Assembly (NCBI RefSeq): GCF_024124745.1
Contig: NZ_JAMXRU010000006.1
Location: forward strand, 1-64,000
DNA length: 64,000 nt
Source: Aeromicrobium sp. CnD17-E
Lineage (GTDB): Bacteria > Actinomycetota > Actinomycetes > Propionibacteriales > Nocardioidaceae
Direction: 5' to 3'
The translations under genes were made by a program, and so were the position numbers. Below, piece by piece: positions 17,206 to 24,850 of this stretch. Under the pieces are notes generated by a model that was not told the origin of the DNA, did not search any database, and saw only the letters and a program-made list of their open reading frames with translations. How positions within the stretch are numbered: the stretch's first letter is position 1; each line of letters starts with the position of its first letter.

Positions 17206-17658
17206 GTGACCCCCGACGGCGACCTTCCTCGACCGGCCACGCCGACCACGATCCTGCACCTCGTGCCGGCGTCCGACTGGGCCGCCGACCCCGACCGCCC
17301 GTACGCGCCCGCGTCGCTCGGCACCGAGGGTTTCGTGCACTGCTCGCCCGACGAGGCGACGACGCTCGCGGTGGCCACGGCGTTCTACGCCGACGCGCCG
17401 CGCCCGTTGCTGGTCCTGCGCCTCGACGTCACGCGGCTGCAGGCGGAGGTGGTGCACGAGGCGGCGTCGCCGGTCCCGCCGCCCGGGGTGGGCGACGACG
17501 TCCTCTTCCCGCACGTCCTCGGTCCGCTCGACCGCGCCGCCGTGACGTCGGTCGGAGAGGTGGAGTGGGAGGGTCGCGTCGCTGTGCGGATCTGGGAGGA
17601 AGACCCTAGGATCACCTCCGAGACGACGGTTCGGGGTTCCGAGAGGCAAGGCGCGTGA
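17206..17658 (+). CDS. DUF952 family protein
   Basis: A 150-residue protein with the DUF952 features ILHLVPASDW near the start, the conserved GFVHCSPDEATTLAVA (His and Cys), RPLLVLRLDVTRL, and FPHVLGPLDRAAV with a following VEWEGRVAV. The function of DUF952 proteins is not established; the fold is related to ADP-ribosyltransferase-like or RES-like beta structures by some accounts, which I cannot verify here. The GTG start at 17206 removes a non-homologous leader. The stop overlaps the next start by 4 bp (GTGA), so it is coupled to the GAF-EAL gene. Confidence 0.85.
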   Translation: MTPDGDLPRPATPTTILHLVPASDWAADPDRPYAPASLGTEGFVHCSPDEATTLAVATAFYADAPRPLLVLRLDVTRLQAEVVHEAASPVPPPGVGDDVLFPHVLGPLDRAAVTSVGEVEWEGRVAVRIWEEDPRITSETTVRGSERQGA

Positions 17659-18791
17659 GCAGGCTCAGGACGGACGCACGCACGGCAGCGACGGCCATGG
17701 TCGACCTGGTGCGTCGCGAGCTCGGCCTCAACGTCGCCTTCATCAGCGAGATCGAGGGCGACCGTCGGTCGTTCCGTGCACTGGTCTCCGACGTCGACCT
17801 GCCGATCCAGGTCGGCTTCAGCGAGCCCTACGAGGGCACCTACTGCCAGATGATCACGAGCGGCCAGCTGGGCGAGGTGGTCCCCGACACGGCCAGCGAG
17901 CCGCTCACGGTCGACGCGTTCCACACGTCCTACCTCGGCATCGGCGCGTACGTGGGCGTCCCGATGACGCGCAGCAGCGGGGAGCTGTTCGGCACGCTCT
18001 GCGCCTTCTCGCGCGACCCGCACCCGGACCTGTCGCCGGCCGAGGCCGAGGTGCTGCGGGCGACGGCGGTGCTCATCATGCGTCTCATCGAGATGGAGGA
18101 GCAGGTCGATGGTCGGCTCACCGACCTGGCCGACCTCGCGGAGACCATCGACGGCGCCCTGGAGGACGCGACGATCGAGCTCCTGCCCGTCTCGGAGGTG
18201 GGCACCGGTGCCGTCGTCGGCCACGAGGCCGTGGCCCGCTTCGCGGACGGCCGCCCGTTCCGCCGACGGCTGGGTGAGGCGCGCGAGGTGGGCCGTGGTG
18301 TCGAGCTCGAGCTGTCGGTGCTGTCGCGCACGCTGAAGGCCGTCGAGGAGACGTCGGTGCCCGTCGTGAGCGTCAGCCTGTCGGCGGAGGCGCTGCGCGA
18401 CCCCGCCTTCCAGGCGCTGATCGCCTCCATGCCGCCGTCGCGCCTGATGCTGCGCTTCGACGTCGACGAGACGATCGAGGACTACGAGGAGCTCACGTCG
18501 CTGCTGCAGCCCCTGCGGCGGCTGGGGGCGCGCGTCGCGGTCGACCGCGTGGGCGACGGTGCGGCCGAGCTGCGCCACATCCTGCTGCTCTCGCCCGACG
18601 TGCTCCGCATCGACCCCGAGCTGGTGCAGGGCCTCGCCGACGACGTCCGCCGTCGGGTGCTCGTGGAGTCGATCGCGACGCTGGCTGCGCAGATCGACGC
18701 CGACTGCGTGGCCCTCGGCGTCTCGGACGCCGAGCTGCCGTGGATGGACGAGCTCGGCGTGACGCACGTCGTGCGCGGCGCCTGCGACTGA
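17655..18791 (+). CDS. GAF domain plus degenerate EAL-like domain protein
   Basis: A 378-residue soluble signalling protein. Residues about 10-150 are a GAF domain (EPYEGTYCQMI, AYVGVPM, GTLCAFSRDP); residues about 165-378 follow the EAL c-di-GMP phosphodiesterase fold, but catalytic motifs are eroded. EAL-LR is GHEAVARF, the DDFGTG loop is VDRVGDGAA, and the KID motif is LRIDPEL. With so many metal ligands changed it is probably a non-catalytic sensor or effector (inference). It is translationally coupled to the DUF952 gene, and a perfect 14-bp terminator hairpin lies about 110 bp downstream. Confidence 0.85.
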   Translation: MSRLRTDARTAATAMVDLVRRELGLNVAFISEIEGDRRSFRALVSDVDLPIQVGFSEPYEGTYCQMITSGQLGEVVPDTASEPLTVDAFHTSYLGIGAYVGVPMTRSSGELFGTLCAFSRDPHPDLSPAEAEVLRATAVLIMRLIEMEEQVDGRLTDLADLAETIDGALEDATIELLPVSEVGTGAVVGHEAVARFADGRPFRRRLGEAREVGRGVELELSVLSRTLKAVEETSVPVVSVSLSAEALRDPAFQALIASMPPSRLMLRFDVDETIEDYEELTSLLQPLRRLGARVAVDRVGDGAAELRHILLLSPDVLRIDPELVQGLADDVRRRVLVESIATLAAQIDADCVALGVSDAELPWMDELGVTHVVRGACD

Positions 18792-18903
18792 CGAGGCGCC
18801 TGCGAGGCCCATTCGTACGGCCGCCCGACCGGCCCCGCGCGACACCGTCACGAGAGTCGGGACGGGCGTATCGTTCCCCGTGCTCCAGCGCGCCAGGAGC
18901 GAG

Positions 18904-18938
18904 GCGCCCCTGCTCTCCGTGTCCGAGAGCAGGGGCGC
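18904..18938 (+). terminator. Hairpin terminator after the DUF952/GAF-EAL unit
   Basis: Perfect 14-bp stem (18904-18917 with 18925-18938) and a 7-base loop. The rest of the 355-bp gap 18792-19146 holds an AT-rich near-palindrome at 19027-19045 and the tRNA terminator; no gene is seen. Confidence 0.8.
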
Positions 18939-19103
18939 TGCACCGTCCGCATCCAGGGGTGGGCGGTCCGGCGCAGGCCCGAGCCTACGACGTCCAGCAC
19001 CTCCGCGCTGCCTGGATGGAAGAAAAATGTGACACGCGTTTACATGCAAGATGCGTGGGCACTCCGGCCCGCCTCGGGGCGAGGGGACCGAGAGGTCAGC
19101 AGC

Positions 19104-19129
19104 CGCCCGTCGCCACGTGGCGACGGGCG
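19104..19129 (-). terminator. Terminator of tRNA-Arg (minus strand)
   Basis: A 26-bp perfect palindrome (13-bp arms centred on CACGTG) lies 17 bp beyond the 3' end of the minus-strand tRNA gene. Confidence 0.7.
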
Positions 19130-19146
19130 CGGTGCGCTGCGATGGG

Positions 19147-19218
19147 TACCCCCGGCAGGATTCGAACCTGCGCTCCCGCCTCCGGAGGGCGGTGCTCTAT
19201 CCCCTGAGCTACGGGGGC
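19147..19218 (-). tRNA. tRNA-Arg (anticodon CCG)
   Basis: A cloverleaf can be drawn on the minus strand: acceptor GCCCCCG paired with CGGGGGT, D-stem GCTC/GAGC, anticodon stem CCGCC/GGCGG around loop CTCCGGA (anticodon CCG, reads CGG), 4-base variable loop, T-arm GCAGG-TTCGAAT-CCTGC, discriminator A. Length 72; CCA is not encoded. It sits about 540 bp from argS, which charges it, but on the opposite strand. Confidence 0.95.
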
Positions 19219-19290
19219 CGGTGCACGGTTCCGCGGGTGCGGTGACCGGTCTGGCCGAGTGCGGTACGACCCTACCCCACGCCCGCTACC

Positions 19291-19692
19291 GTGGTGCGCG
19301 TGCCCACGGTCCTGATCGCTGACGACACCGCGTCGATCCGGTTCCTCATCCGCACGAACCTCGAGCTGGCGGGGTTCGACGTGCGGGAGGCGGTCGACGG
19401 GCTCGACTGCGTCGAGCGACTGCGGGCCTCGGCCGACGCGGACGACCTCCCCGACGTCGTCACCGTCGACGTCATGATGCCGCGTCAGGACGGCGTGAGC
19501 ACCGTGCACACGATCCGCGCCGACGAGCGGCTGCGGCACCTCGGCATCGTCATGGTGAGCACCCAGAACCTGCCCGGCGACATCCAGCGAGGACTCGACG
19601 CAGGCGTCGACGCCTACGTGACGAAGCCGTTCGACCCCGACCACCTGGTGTCGACGGTGAACGACGTCATCCAGCGCCGCTCGCAGGCCTGA
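19291..19692 (+). CDS. Single-domain response regulator (receiver only)
   Basis: CheY-like receiver protein of 133 residues with no output domain. The acidic pocket is D11/D12, the phospho-acceptor is D60 (TVDVMMPRQDG) and the conserved lysine is K112 (YVTKPFD). Three in-frame GTG codons (19291, 19294, 19300) are possible starts; 19300 would begin VPTVLIADD, closest to typical receivers. No kinase gene is adjacent. It may signal to an unlinked kinase or act as a phosphate sink, which is unproven. It is followed after 64 bp by argS in the same direction. Confidence 0.9.
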   Translation: MVRVPTVLIADDTASIRFLIRTNLELAGFDVREAVDGLDCVERLRASADADDLPDVVTVDVMMPRQDGVSTVHTIRADERLRHLGIVMVSTQNLPGDIQRGLDAGVDAYVTKPFDPDHLVSTVNDVIQRRSQA

Positions 19693-19756
19693 CGCGCAGG
19701 TCGCGTCGGGGCTTCCCGCGGGCGGGGAGCGGTGCGCCGCTCGATAGGCTGGTGCG

Positions 19757-21421
19757 GTGACTCCCGAGCAGCTCAGCGACGTGATCGTGTCCGCCCTCCA
19801 GCGGCTCGTCGACGAGGGACGGCTCAGCCTCCCCGACGGCGTGCCCGCCCAGGTGCGTGTGGAGCGACCCAAGGTCAAGGAGCACGGCGACTACGCCACG
19901 AACATCGCGCTGCAGCTCGCCAAGAAGGCGGGCCTGAACCCGCGCGACCTCGCCACCGACCTCGCGGGGGTGCTCGCCGAGCACGACGGCGTGAGCGCTG
20001 CCGACGTCGCCGGACCCGGCTTCCTCAACCTGCGGGTGGCCGCGGACGCGCAGGGCCAGGTCGCCGCGCACGTGCTCGAGGCCGGAACCGCGTACGGCCG
20101 CAGCGAGCTCTATGCCGGCCAGAAGGTCAACCTCGAGTTCGTCAGCGCCAACCCGACGGGTCCGATCCACATCGGCGGCGTGCGCTGGGCCGCCGTGGGC
20201 GACTCGCTCGGCCGGCTCCTGACGTTCGCCGGCGCCGACGTCACCCGCGAGTACTACTTCAACGACCACGGCGCCCAGATCGACCGCTTCGCCCGGTCGC
20301 TGCTCGCGTCCGCGCGGGGCCAGGACGCGCCCGAGGACGGCTACGGCGGCCAGTACATCCACGAGATCGCCGCGGACGTGGTGGCGAAGCACCCCGACGT
20401 CGCGTCGCTGCCCGACGCCGAGGCCACCGAGGTGCTGCGCGCCGAGGGCGTGGAGCTCATGTTCGCGGAGATCAAGGCGTCGCTGCACGACTTCGGCGTC
20501 GACTTCGACGTGTACTTCCACGAGAACGACCTGCACGAGTCCGGCGCCGTCGAGCGGGCGATCGCGCGGCTCGACGAGCTCGGCAAGATGTACGAGAAGG
20601 ACGGTGCCCGCTGGCTGCGCACCTCCGACTACGGCGACGACAAGGACCGGGTCGTCGTGAAGTCCGACGGCCAGCCCGCGTACATCTCCGGCGACCTCGC
20701 CTACTACCTCGACAAGCGCGAGCGGGGCTTCGACCGCTGCCTCATCATGCTCGGCGCAGACCACCACGGGTACGTCTCGCGGATGATGGCGATGTGTGCC
20801 GCGTTCGGCGACGAGCCGGGCGTCAACCTCGAGCTGCTGATCGGCCAGATGGTCAACCTCCTGCGCGACGGCCAGCCGCTGAGGATGAGCAAGCGCAACG
20901 GCACCGTCATCTCCCTCGAGGACCTCGTGGGCGCCATCGGCGTCGACGCAGCCCGGTACGCCCTGGCGCGGTACTCGACGGACTCGCCGATCGACCTCGA
21001 CCTCGACCTCTGGGCGAGCACGACGAACGACAACCCCGTCTACTACGTCCAGTACGCGCACGCGCGGCTGTCGAGCATCCTGCGCAACGCCGCCGACCTC
21101 GGTGTCGACCACGGCCTCGACCGCTTCGACCCGGGCCTGCTCGAGCACGAGAAGGAGGGCGAGCTGCTGCGCGCCCTCGCGAGCTTCCCCGAGGTGGCGT
21201 CACGCGCGGCGGAGCTGCGCGAGCCGCACCGGGTGGCCCGCTACCTCGAGCGCACCGCCGCCGCCTTCCACGCCTTCTACGCCGTCTGCCGCGTGCTCCC
21301 GCAGGGCGACGAGGAGGCCACCGACGTCCACCGCGCGCGTCTGGTGCTGGTCGACGCGACCCGGCAGGTCGTCGCCAACGGTCTCGGCCTGCTCGGCGTC
21401 TCGGCCCCGGAGCGCATGTGA
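19757..21421 (+). CDS. argS: Arginyl-tRNA synthetase
   Basis: Class I synthetase charging tRNA-Arg, 554 residues as expected. The N-terminal additional domain is at about 1-110, the HIGH motif variant is HIGG in [16 protein letters not shown], and the KMSKS-like motif is [11 protein letters not shown], followed by a DALR anticodon-binding domain ([36 protein letters not shown]). GTG 19757 is a standard start. The stop overlaps the lysA start by one base (TGATG). The argS-lysA-hom-thrC-thrB-rho order is conserved in actinobacteria, here interrupted between lysA and hom by azlDC, an MmpS-like gene, soxR and an MFS gene. Confidence 0.97.
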   Translation: MTPEQLSDVIVSALQRLVDEGRLSLPDGVPAQVRVERPKVKEHGDYATNIALQLAKKAGLNPRDLATDLAGVLAEHDGVSAADVAGPGFLNLRVAADAQGQVAAHVLEAGTAYGRSELYAGQKVNLEFVSANPTGPIHIGGVRWAAVGDSLGRLLTFAGADVTREYYFNDHGAQIDRFARSLLASARGQDAPEDGYGGQYIHEIAADVVAKHPDVASLPDAEATEVLRAEGVELMFAEIKASLHDFGVDFDVYFHENDLHESGAVERAIARLDELGKMYEKDGARWLRTSDYGDDKDRVVVKSDGQPAYISGDLAYYLDKRERGFDRCLIMLGADHHGYVSRMMAMCAAFGDEPGVNLELLIGQMVNLLRDGQPLRMSKRNGTVISLEDLVGAIGVDAARYALARYSTDSPIDLDLDLWASTTNDNPVYYVQYAHARLSSILRNAADLGVDHGLDRFDPGLLEHEKEGELLRALASFPEVASRAAELREPHRVARYLERTAAAFHAFYAVCRVLPQGDEEATDVHRARLVLVDATRQVVANGLGLLGVSAPERM

Positions 21422-22830
21422 TGCGGGCGCACGAGGCGGGCGCCCTGCACGGGCAGGCCGGCGACCGCGGACCGGCGTGGCTGCGTCGCCCCGACGACGT
21501 CGACGCGCTCGTGCCGCAGCTGTGGGCCCGCAACGTCTCCAAGGTCGACGGCGTCGTGACCGTCGCCGGCGAGTCGGTCACCGACCTGGCCGAGGAGTTC
21601 GGCACGCCGCTCTACGTGCTCGACGAGGACGACTTCCGCACCCGCGCGCGAGCCTTCCGCGACGCCTTCGAGGGGTGCGAGGTCTACTACGCCGGCAAGT
21701 CCTTCCTCTGCGTCGCCACGGCACGCTGGGTCGAGGAGGAGGGGCTGAGCCTCGACGTGTGCACGGGCGGCGAGCTCGCCGTCGCGCTGCGCGCCGGGTT
21801 CCCGCCCGAACGGCTCGCGCTGCACGGCAACAACAAGTCGGTGGCCGAGCTGCGGCGCGCGCTCGAGGCCGGCGTCGGACGCATCATCGTCGACTCCCTC
21901 GAGGAGATCGACCGGCTCGTCGCCCTCACGGCCGAGACCGGTCACGAGGCGGCTGTCATGGTCCGCGTGACGGCGGGCGTCGAGGCGCACACCCACGAGT
22001 ACATCTCCACGTCGCACGAGGACCAGAAGTTCGGCTTCTCCATCGCCGACGGTGCCGCGTTCGACGCCGTCAGCCGCATCGTCGCCGCCCAGCGGCTCGA
22101 CGGAGGGGGCCTGCGGTTCCTCGGCCTGCACTCGCACATCGGCTCGCAGATCTTCGTGGCCGACGGCTTCGAGGTGGCCGCGCGGCGCGTGCTGCGCCTG
22201 CACGCGCGGATCATCGAGGAGCTCGGCGTCGTCCCGCCCGAGATGGACCTCGGCGGCGGCTTCGGCATCGCGTACACGACGCAGGACGACCCCCGCTCGC
22301 CGGCCGAGCTGGCCGACAGCCTGCTCGGCATCGTGCACGCGGAGTGCCGGGCGCTCGACGTCGCCGTGCCGCACCTGTCGATCGAGCCCGGGCGCGCGAT
22401 CGTCGGCCCGACGACCTTCACGCTCTACGAGGTCGGCACGGTCAAGTCGGTCGGTCTCGACGGGGGAGCGTCGCGTCGCTACGTCGCGGTCGACGGCGGC
22501 ATGAGCGACAACGTGCGACCTGCGCTCTACAGCGCCGACTACTCCTGCACCCTCGCGTCGCGCCGCTCCGAGGCGCCGGCGGTGCTGAGCCGCGTGGTCG
22601 GCAAGCACTGCGAGAGCGGTGACATCGTCGTGAAGGACGAGTACCTCCCCGGCGACGTCGCAGCGGGCGACCTGCTCGCCGTCCCCGGCACCGGCGCGTA
22701 CTGCCGCTCGCTCGCGAGCACCTACAACCACGTGCCGCGTGCGGCGGTGGTCGCGGTGCGCGACGGCGAGGCACGGCTGATCCTGCGCCGCGAGACGGAG
22801 GACGACCTCTTCGCGCTCGACGTCGGCTGA
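21421..22830 (+). CDS. lysA: Diaminopimelate decarboxylase
   Basis: PLP enzyme that decarboxylates meso-diaminopimelate to lysine, the last step of lysine synthesis. The 469-residue protein has an alanine racemase-like barrel with the PLP lysine in YYAGKSFLC, ALHGNNKS, LGLHSHIGSQIF, the phosphate loop MDLGGGFGIAY, and EPGRAIVGPTTFTLYEVGTVK; the C-terminal beta domain contains the substrate segment CESGDIV and GAYCRSLASTYN. The ATG start shares a base with the argS stop, so translation is coupled. Confidence 0.97.
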   Translation: MRAHEAGALHGQAGDRGPAWLRRPDDVDALVPQLWARNVSKVDGVVTVAGESVTDLAEEFGTPLYVLDEDDFRTRARAFRDAFEGCEVYYAGKSFLCVATARWVEEEGLSLDVCTGGELAVALRAGFPPERLALHGNNKSVAELRRALEAGVGRIIVDSLEEIDRLVALTAETGHEAAVMVRVTAGVEAHTHEYISTSHEDQKFGFSIADGAAFDAVSRIVAAQRLDGGGLRFLGLHSHIGSQIFVADGFEVAARRVLRLHARIIEELGVVPPEMDLGGGFGIAYTTQDDPRSPAELADSLLGIVHAECRALDVAVPHLSIEPGRAIVGPTTFTLYEVGTVKSVGLDGGASRRYVAVDGGMSDNVRPALYSADYSCTLASRRSEAPAVLSRVVGKHCESGDIVVKDEYLPGDVAAGDLLAVPGTGAYCRSLASTYNHVPRAAVVAVRDGEARLILRRETEDDLFALDVG

Positions 22831-22845
22831 CGACGCGGCCTGCCG

Positions 22846-23160
22846 CTACGGCAGGCCCGCGAGGCGCAGCAGGGCCGTCACGACCACCGCGACGGCCAAC
22901 GTCGTCACCACGGAGGCGCCGCGCCAGGCGACCACGCCGGCTGCGGCGACGCCGACCGTGTCGGCGCCGGCGTGCCACCGGTCACCGTCCGCGAGCACGC
23001 TGGTCACCACCAGCGCGGTCAGCAGCGCCGGAGCCATGAGGGCGATCACGCCGGTGAACCGTTCCGGCAGGTCGCGACCGCCGAGCAGCACCGGTCCGAC
23101 GGCCTTGACGGCGGCCGTCGCGACGGTGAGGCCGAGGATGGCGACCCAGATGGTGCTCAC
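22846..23160 (-). CDS. azlD: AzlD-type branched-chain amino acid export subunit
   Basis: A 104-residue membrane protein with four hydrophobic segments; the AzlD signature LPERFTGVIALMAPALLTALV is present. AzlD pairs with AzlC to form an exporter for branched-chain or related amino acids, such as BrnEF in Corynebacterium. GTG 23160 overlaps the azlC stop by 4 bp (GTGA). Confidence 0.9.
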   Translation of the reverse strand: MSTIWVAILGLTVATAAVKAVGPVLLGGRDLPERFTGVIALMAPALLTALVVTSVLADGDRWHAGADTVGVAAAGVVAWRGASVVTTLAVAVVVTALLRLAGLP

Positions 23161-23831
23161 GAGGCCTCCCGCCGGCGCAGGCCCCACAGGGCTGCGAGCC
23201 CCGCCGCCAGCACGGGCACGCCCGGGGGAGCGACGGGCACGAGCGCGAGCGCCAGCAGCCCGCCGACGACGGCCACGCCCCGCCGGTCGCGGTCGCGCAG
23301 CTCGGGCAGCAGGACCGCGAGGAAGAACGCAGGGTAGACGGCGTCGAGCCCGAAGCGGTCGAGGTCGCCGATGAGCTCGCCACCGAACGCGCCGACGACG
23401 GTGCCGAGGTACCAGGCGACGAGCTGGGGTGCGGTGGTGCCGAACAGGCGCCAGCGGTCGAACGTGCCGTCGCCGCGCGCCGCGAGCGCCCACGACGAGT
23501 CGACGACGGCGAGACCCTGCAGCCCTCGCCACCAGGCTCGCCCCGGCAGCGACGGTGCGAGCGCGATGCCCATCGGGAGGAAGCGCGAGTTCATGAGCGT
23601 TCCCGCGGCGACGGCCGCGCCCGCGCCTCCACCGGCGGCGAGCACCGCCACCGCCGCGAACTGCGCCGAGCCGGCGAACACCAGCACGGACATCGCGACG
23701 GCGGCGAGCACGCTGAATCCCGTCTCGCGGGCGACGACGCCGAACGACATCGACAGCAGGAAGGAGGCCACCGCGAACGGCAGCCCGAGCCTCAGCCCCT
23801 CCCGGAAGGAGGCGCGGTCGTCGGCGCCCAC
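23157..23831 (-). CDS. azlC: AzlC-type branched-chain amino acid exporter
   Basis: Large subunit of the two-component amino acid exporter (224 aa, six or seven predicted helices). Family landmarks are FREGLRLGLPFAVASFLLSMSFGVVAR, VFAGSAQFAAVAVLAAGG and TLMNSRFLPMGIAL. GTG 23831 is chosen because it lies 1 bp after the stop of the upstream MmpS-like gene and begins just before the conserved amphipathic helix. With azlD it forms a tight pair inserted in the amino acid biosynthesis cluster, possibly exporting threonine- or isoleucine-pathway products (inference). Confidence 0.92.
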   Translation of the reverse strand: MGADDRASFREGLRLGLPFAVASFLLSMSFGVVARETGFSVLAAVAMSVLVFAGSAQFAAVAVLAAGGGAGAAVAAGTLMNSRFLPMGIALAPSLPGRAWWRGLQGLAVVDSSWALAARGDGTFDRWRLFGTTAPQLVAWYLGTVVGAFGGELIGDLDRFGLDAVYPAFFLAVLLPELRDRDRRGVAVVGGLLALALVPVAPPGVPVLAAGLAALWGLRRREAS

Positions 23832-23832
23832 C

Positions 23833-24303
23833 TCAGCCGGCGCAGACGGTCTGGGCGTAGAGGCCCGACTGCTCGGTCGACGACGTCTGCCTCCCGTCGA
23901 CGGCGACGCGGCAGCGGACCGTGGCGTTGCCGGTGGTCTGGACGCTCGCCAGCACGTACGGCCCGGCACCCTCGTAGACGCGTGTCACCTTCACGTCCTC
24001 GCCGCCCGAGCGGAACGTGCGCTCGCGCTTGGAGGCGTCGACGACGGTGGCGTTGAACGGGCCGGTGCCGGAGAACGTGACGGTGACCGCGACCTGTCGC
24101 TCGGTCGTGCTGCCACGGGCCCCGGCCGACGCGTCCGGTCCGGCCGCGACCTGCGCGGCCGGTGCCTGCGCGAGGAGGGAGCGCACGTCGAGGACGGCCC
24201 ACACGAGCACGACCGTGACCACGACGATGGTGACCAGTCCGACCACCTTGACGGGCCCCAGCTGCCGCAGGCTCGACGACAGGCTGCTCGGGCGCGTGCT
24301 CAC
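23833..24303 (-). CDS. Membrane-anchored MmpS-like / Ig-fold protein
   Basis: A 156-residue protein with a short cytoplasmic N-terminus, one transmembrane helix at about 18-40 (VVGLVTIVVVTVVLVWAVL), a low-complexity linker, and an extracytoplasmic beta-rich domain with YEGAGPYVLASVQTTGNATVRC and a C-terminal cysteine pair (VRC...TVCAG) likely to form a disulfide. The topology resembles MmpS transport accessory proteins of actinobacteria. No MmpL partner is nearby. It is followed without a gap by azlC, so they are probably co-transcribed. Confidence 0.6.
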   Translation of the reverse strand: MSTRPSSLSSSLRQLGPVKVVGLVTIVVVTVVLVWAVLDVRSLLAQAPAAQVAAGPDASAGARGSTTERQVAVTVTFSGTGPFNATVVDASKRERTFRSGGEDVKVTRVYEGAGPYVLASVQTTGNATVRCRVAVDGRQTSSTEQSGLYAQTVCAG

Positions 24304-24349
24304 CGGACCAGGGTAGGTGACGCGGGACCGGCGCCGTGGCCGATCCGCC

Positions 24350-24790
24350 TCACGTGAGCCCCCGGTGCGGGCCGGGGCCGCGGCGGCCCAGCTCGTCGTC
24401 GTGGTTGTAGACCGAGCAGCTGCGCAGGGAGAGGCACCCGCAGCCGATGCAGCCGTCGAGGTCGTCGCGCAGCGCCTGCAGCCGGGCGATGCGGGCGTCG
24501 AGGTCGGCGCGCCAGCGGGAGGTGAGGCGCGTCCAGTCCCGCTTGGTCGGCACGCGGTCGTCGGGGAGCATCGCGAGCGCCTCGCCGATCTCGGCGAGGG
24601 GGATCCCCAGTCGTTGGGAGAACTGGACGAACGCGAGCCGTCGCAGCACGTCGCGTCCGTAGCGCCGCTGGTTGCCCGTCGTCCGCGTGGCGGTGATCAG
24701 ACCGCGCGACTCGTAGAAGTGCAGGGCGGAGACCGCGACGCCCGAGCGCTCGGCGACCTGCTGAGGGGTGAGCCGGTCCGTCGTGTCCAT
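24350..24790 (-). CDS. soxR: SoxR-type redox-sensing MerR regulator
   Basis: MerR-family repressor/activator of 146 residues. The N-terminal winged HTH (LTPQQVAERSGVAVSALHFYESRGLI) and dimer helix are followed by the [2Fe-2S] motif C114-x2-C117-x-C119-x5-C125 (CIGCGCLSLRSC), identical in spacing to E. coli SoxR. It is oxidised by redox-cycling compounds and then activates its targets. Divergent from an MFS efflux gene, with a SoxR-box in the 60-bp spacer, so the MFS gene is the likely local target. Confidence 0.95.
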   Translation of the reverse strand: MDTTDRLTPQQVAERSGVAVSALHFYESRGLITATRTTGNQRRYGRDVLRRLAFVQFSQRLGIPLAEIGEALAMLPDDRVPTKRDWTRLTSRWRADLDARIARLQALRDDLDGCIGCGCLSLRSCSVYNHDDELGRRGPGPHRGLT

Positions 24791-24813
24791 CGTGGACGCC
24801 TCCTGTCACGGTG

Positions 24814-24844
24814 TTGACCTCAACCTTGGTCGAGGTTGTCTGAT
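24814..24844 (+). promoter_or_regulatory. SoxR-dependent promoter and operator
   Basis: -35 TTGACC (24814-24819) and -10 TCTGAT (24839-24844) are separated by 19 bp, the overlong spacer typical of MerR-activated promoters. Between them lies CCTCAACCTTGGTCGAGG (24818-24835), a near-perfect palindrome with 7 of 8 half-site matches, like the known SoxR box (CCTCAAGT-ACTTGAGG). The expected transcription start falls at or next to the ATG at 24851, implying a leaderless message. Confidence 0.85.
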
Positions 24845-24850
24845 CATCCC

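Noticed and set aside
24836-24850. TTG 24836 as the start of the MFS gene
   Set aside because: It falls upstream of the predicted transcription start and overlaps the SoxR promoter -10; ATG 24851 fits better.
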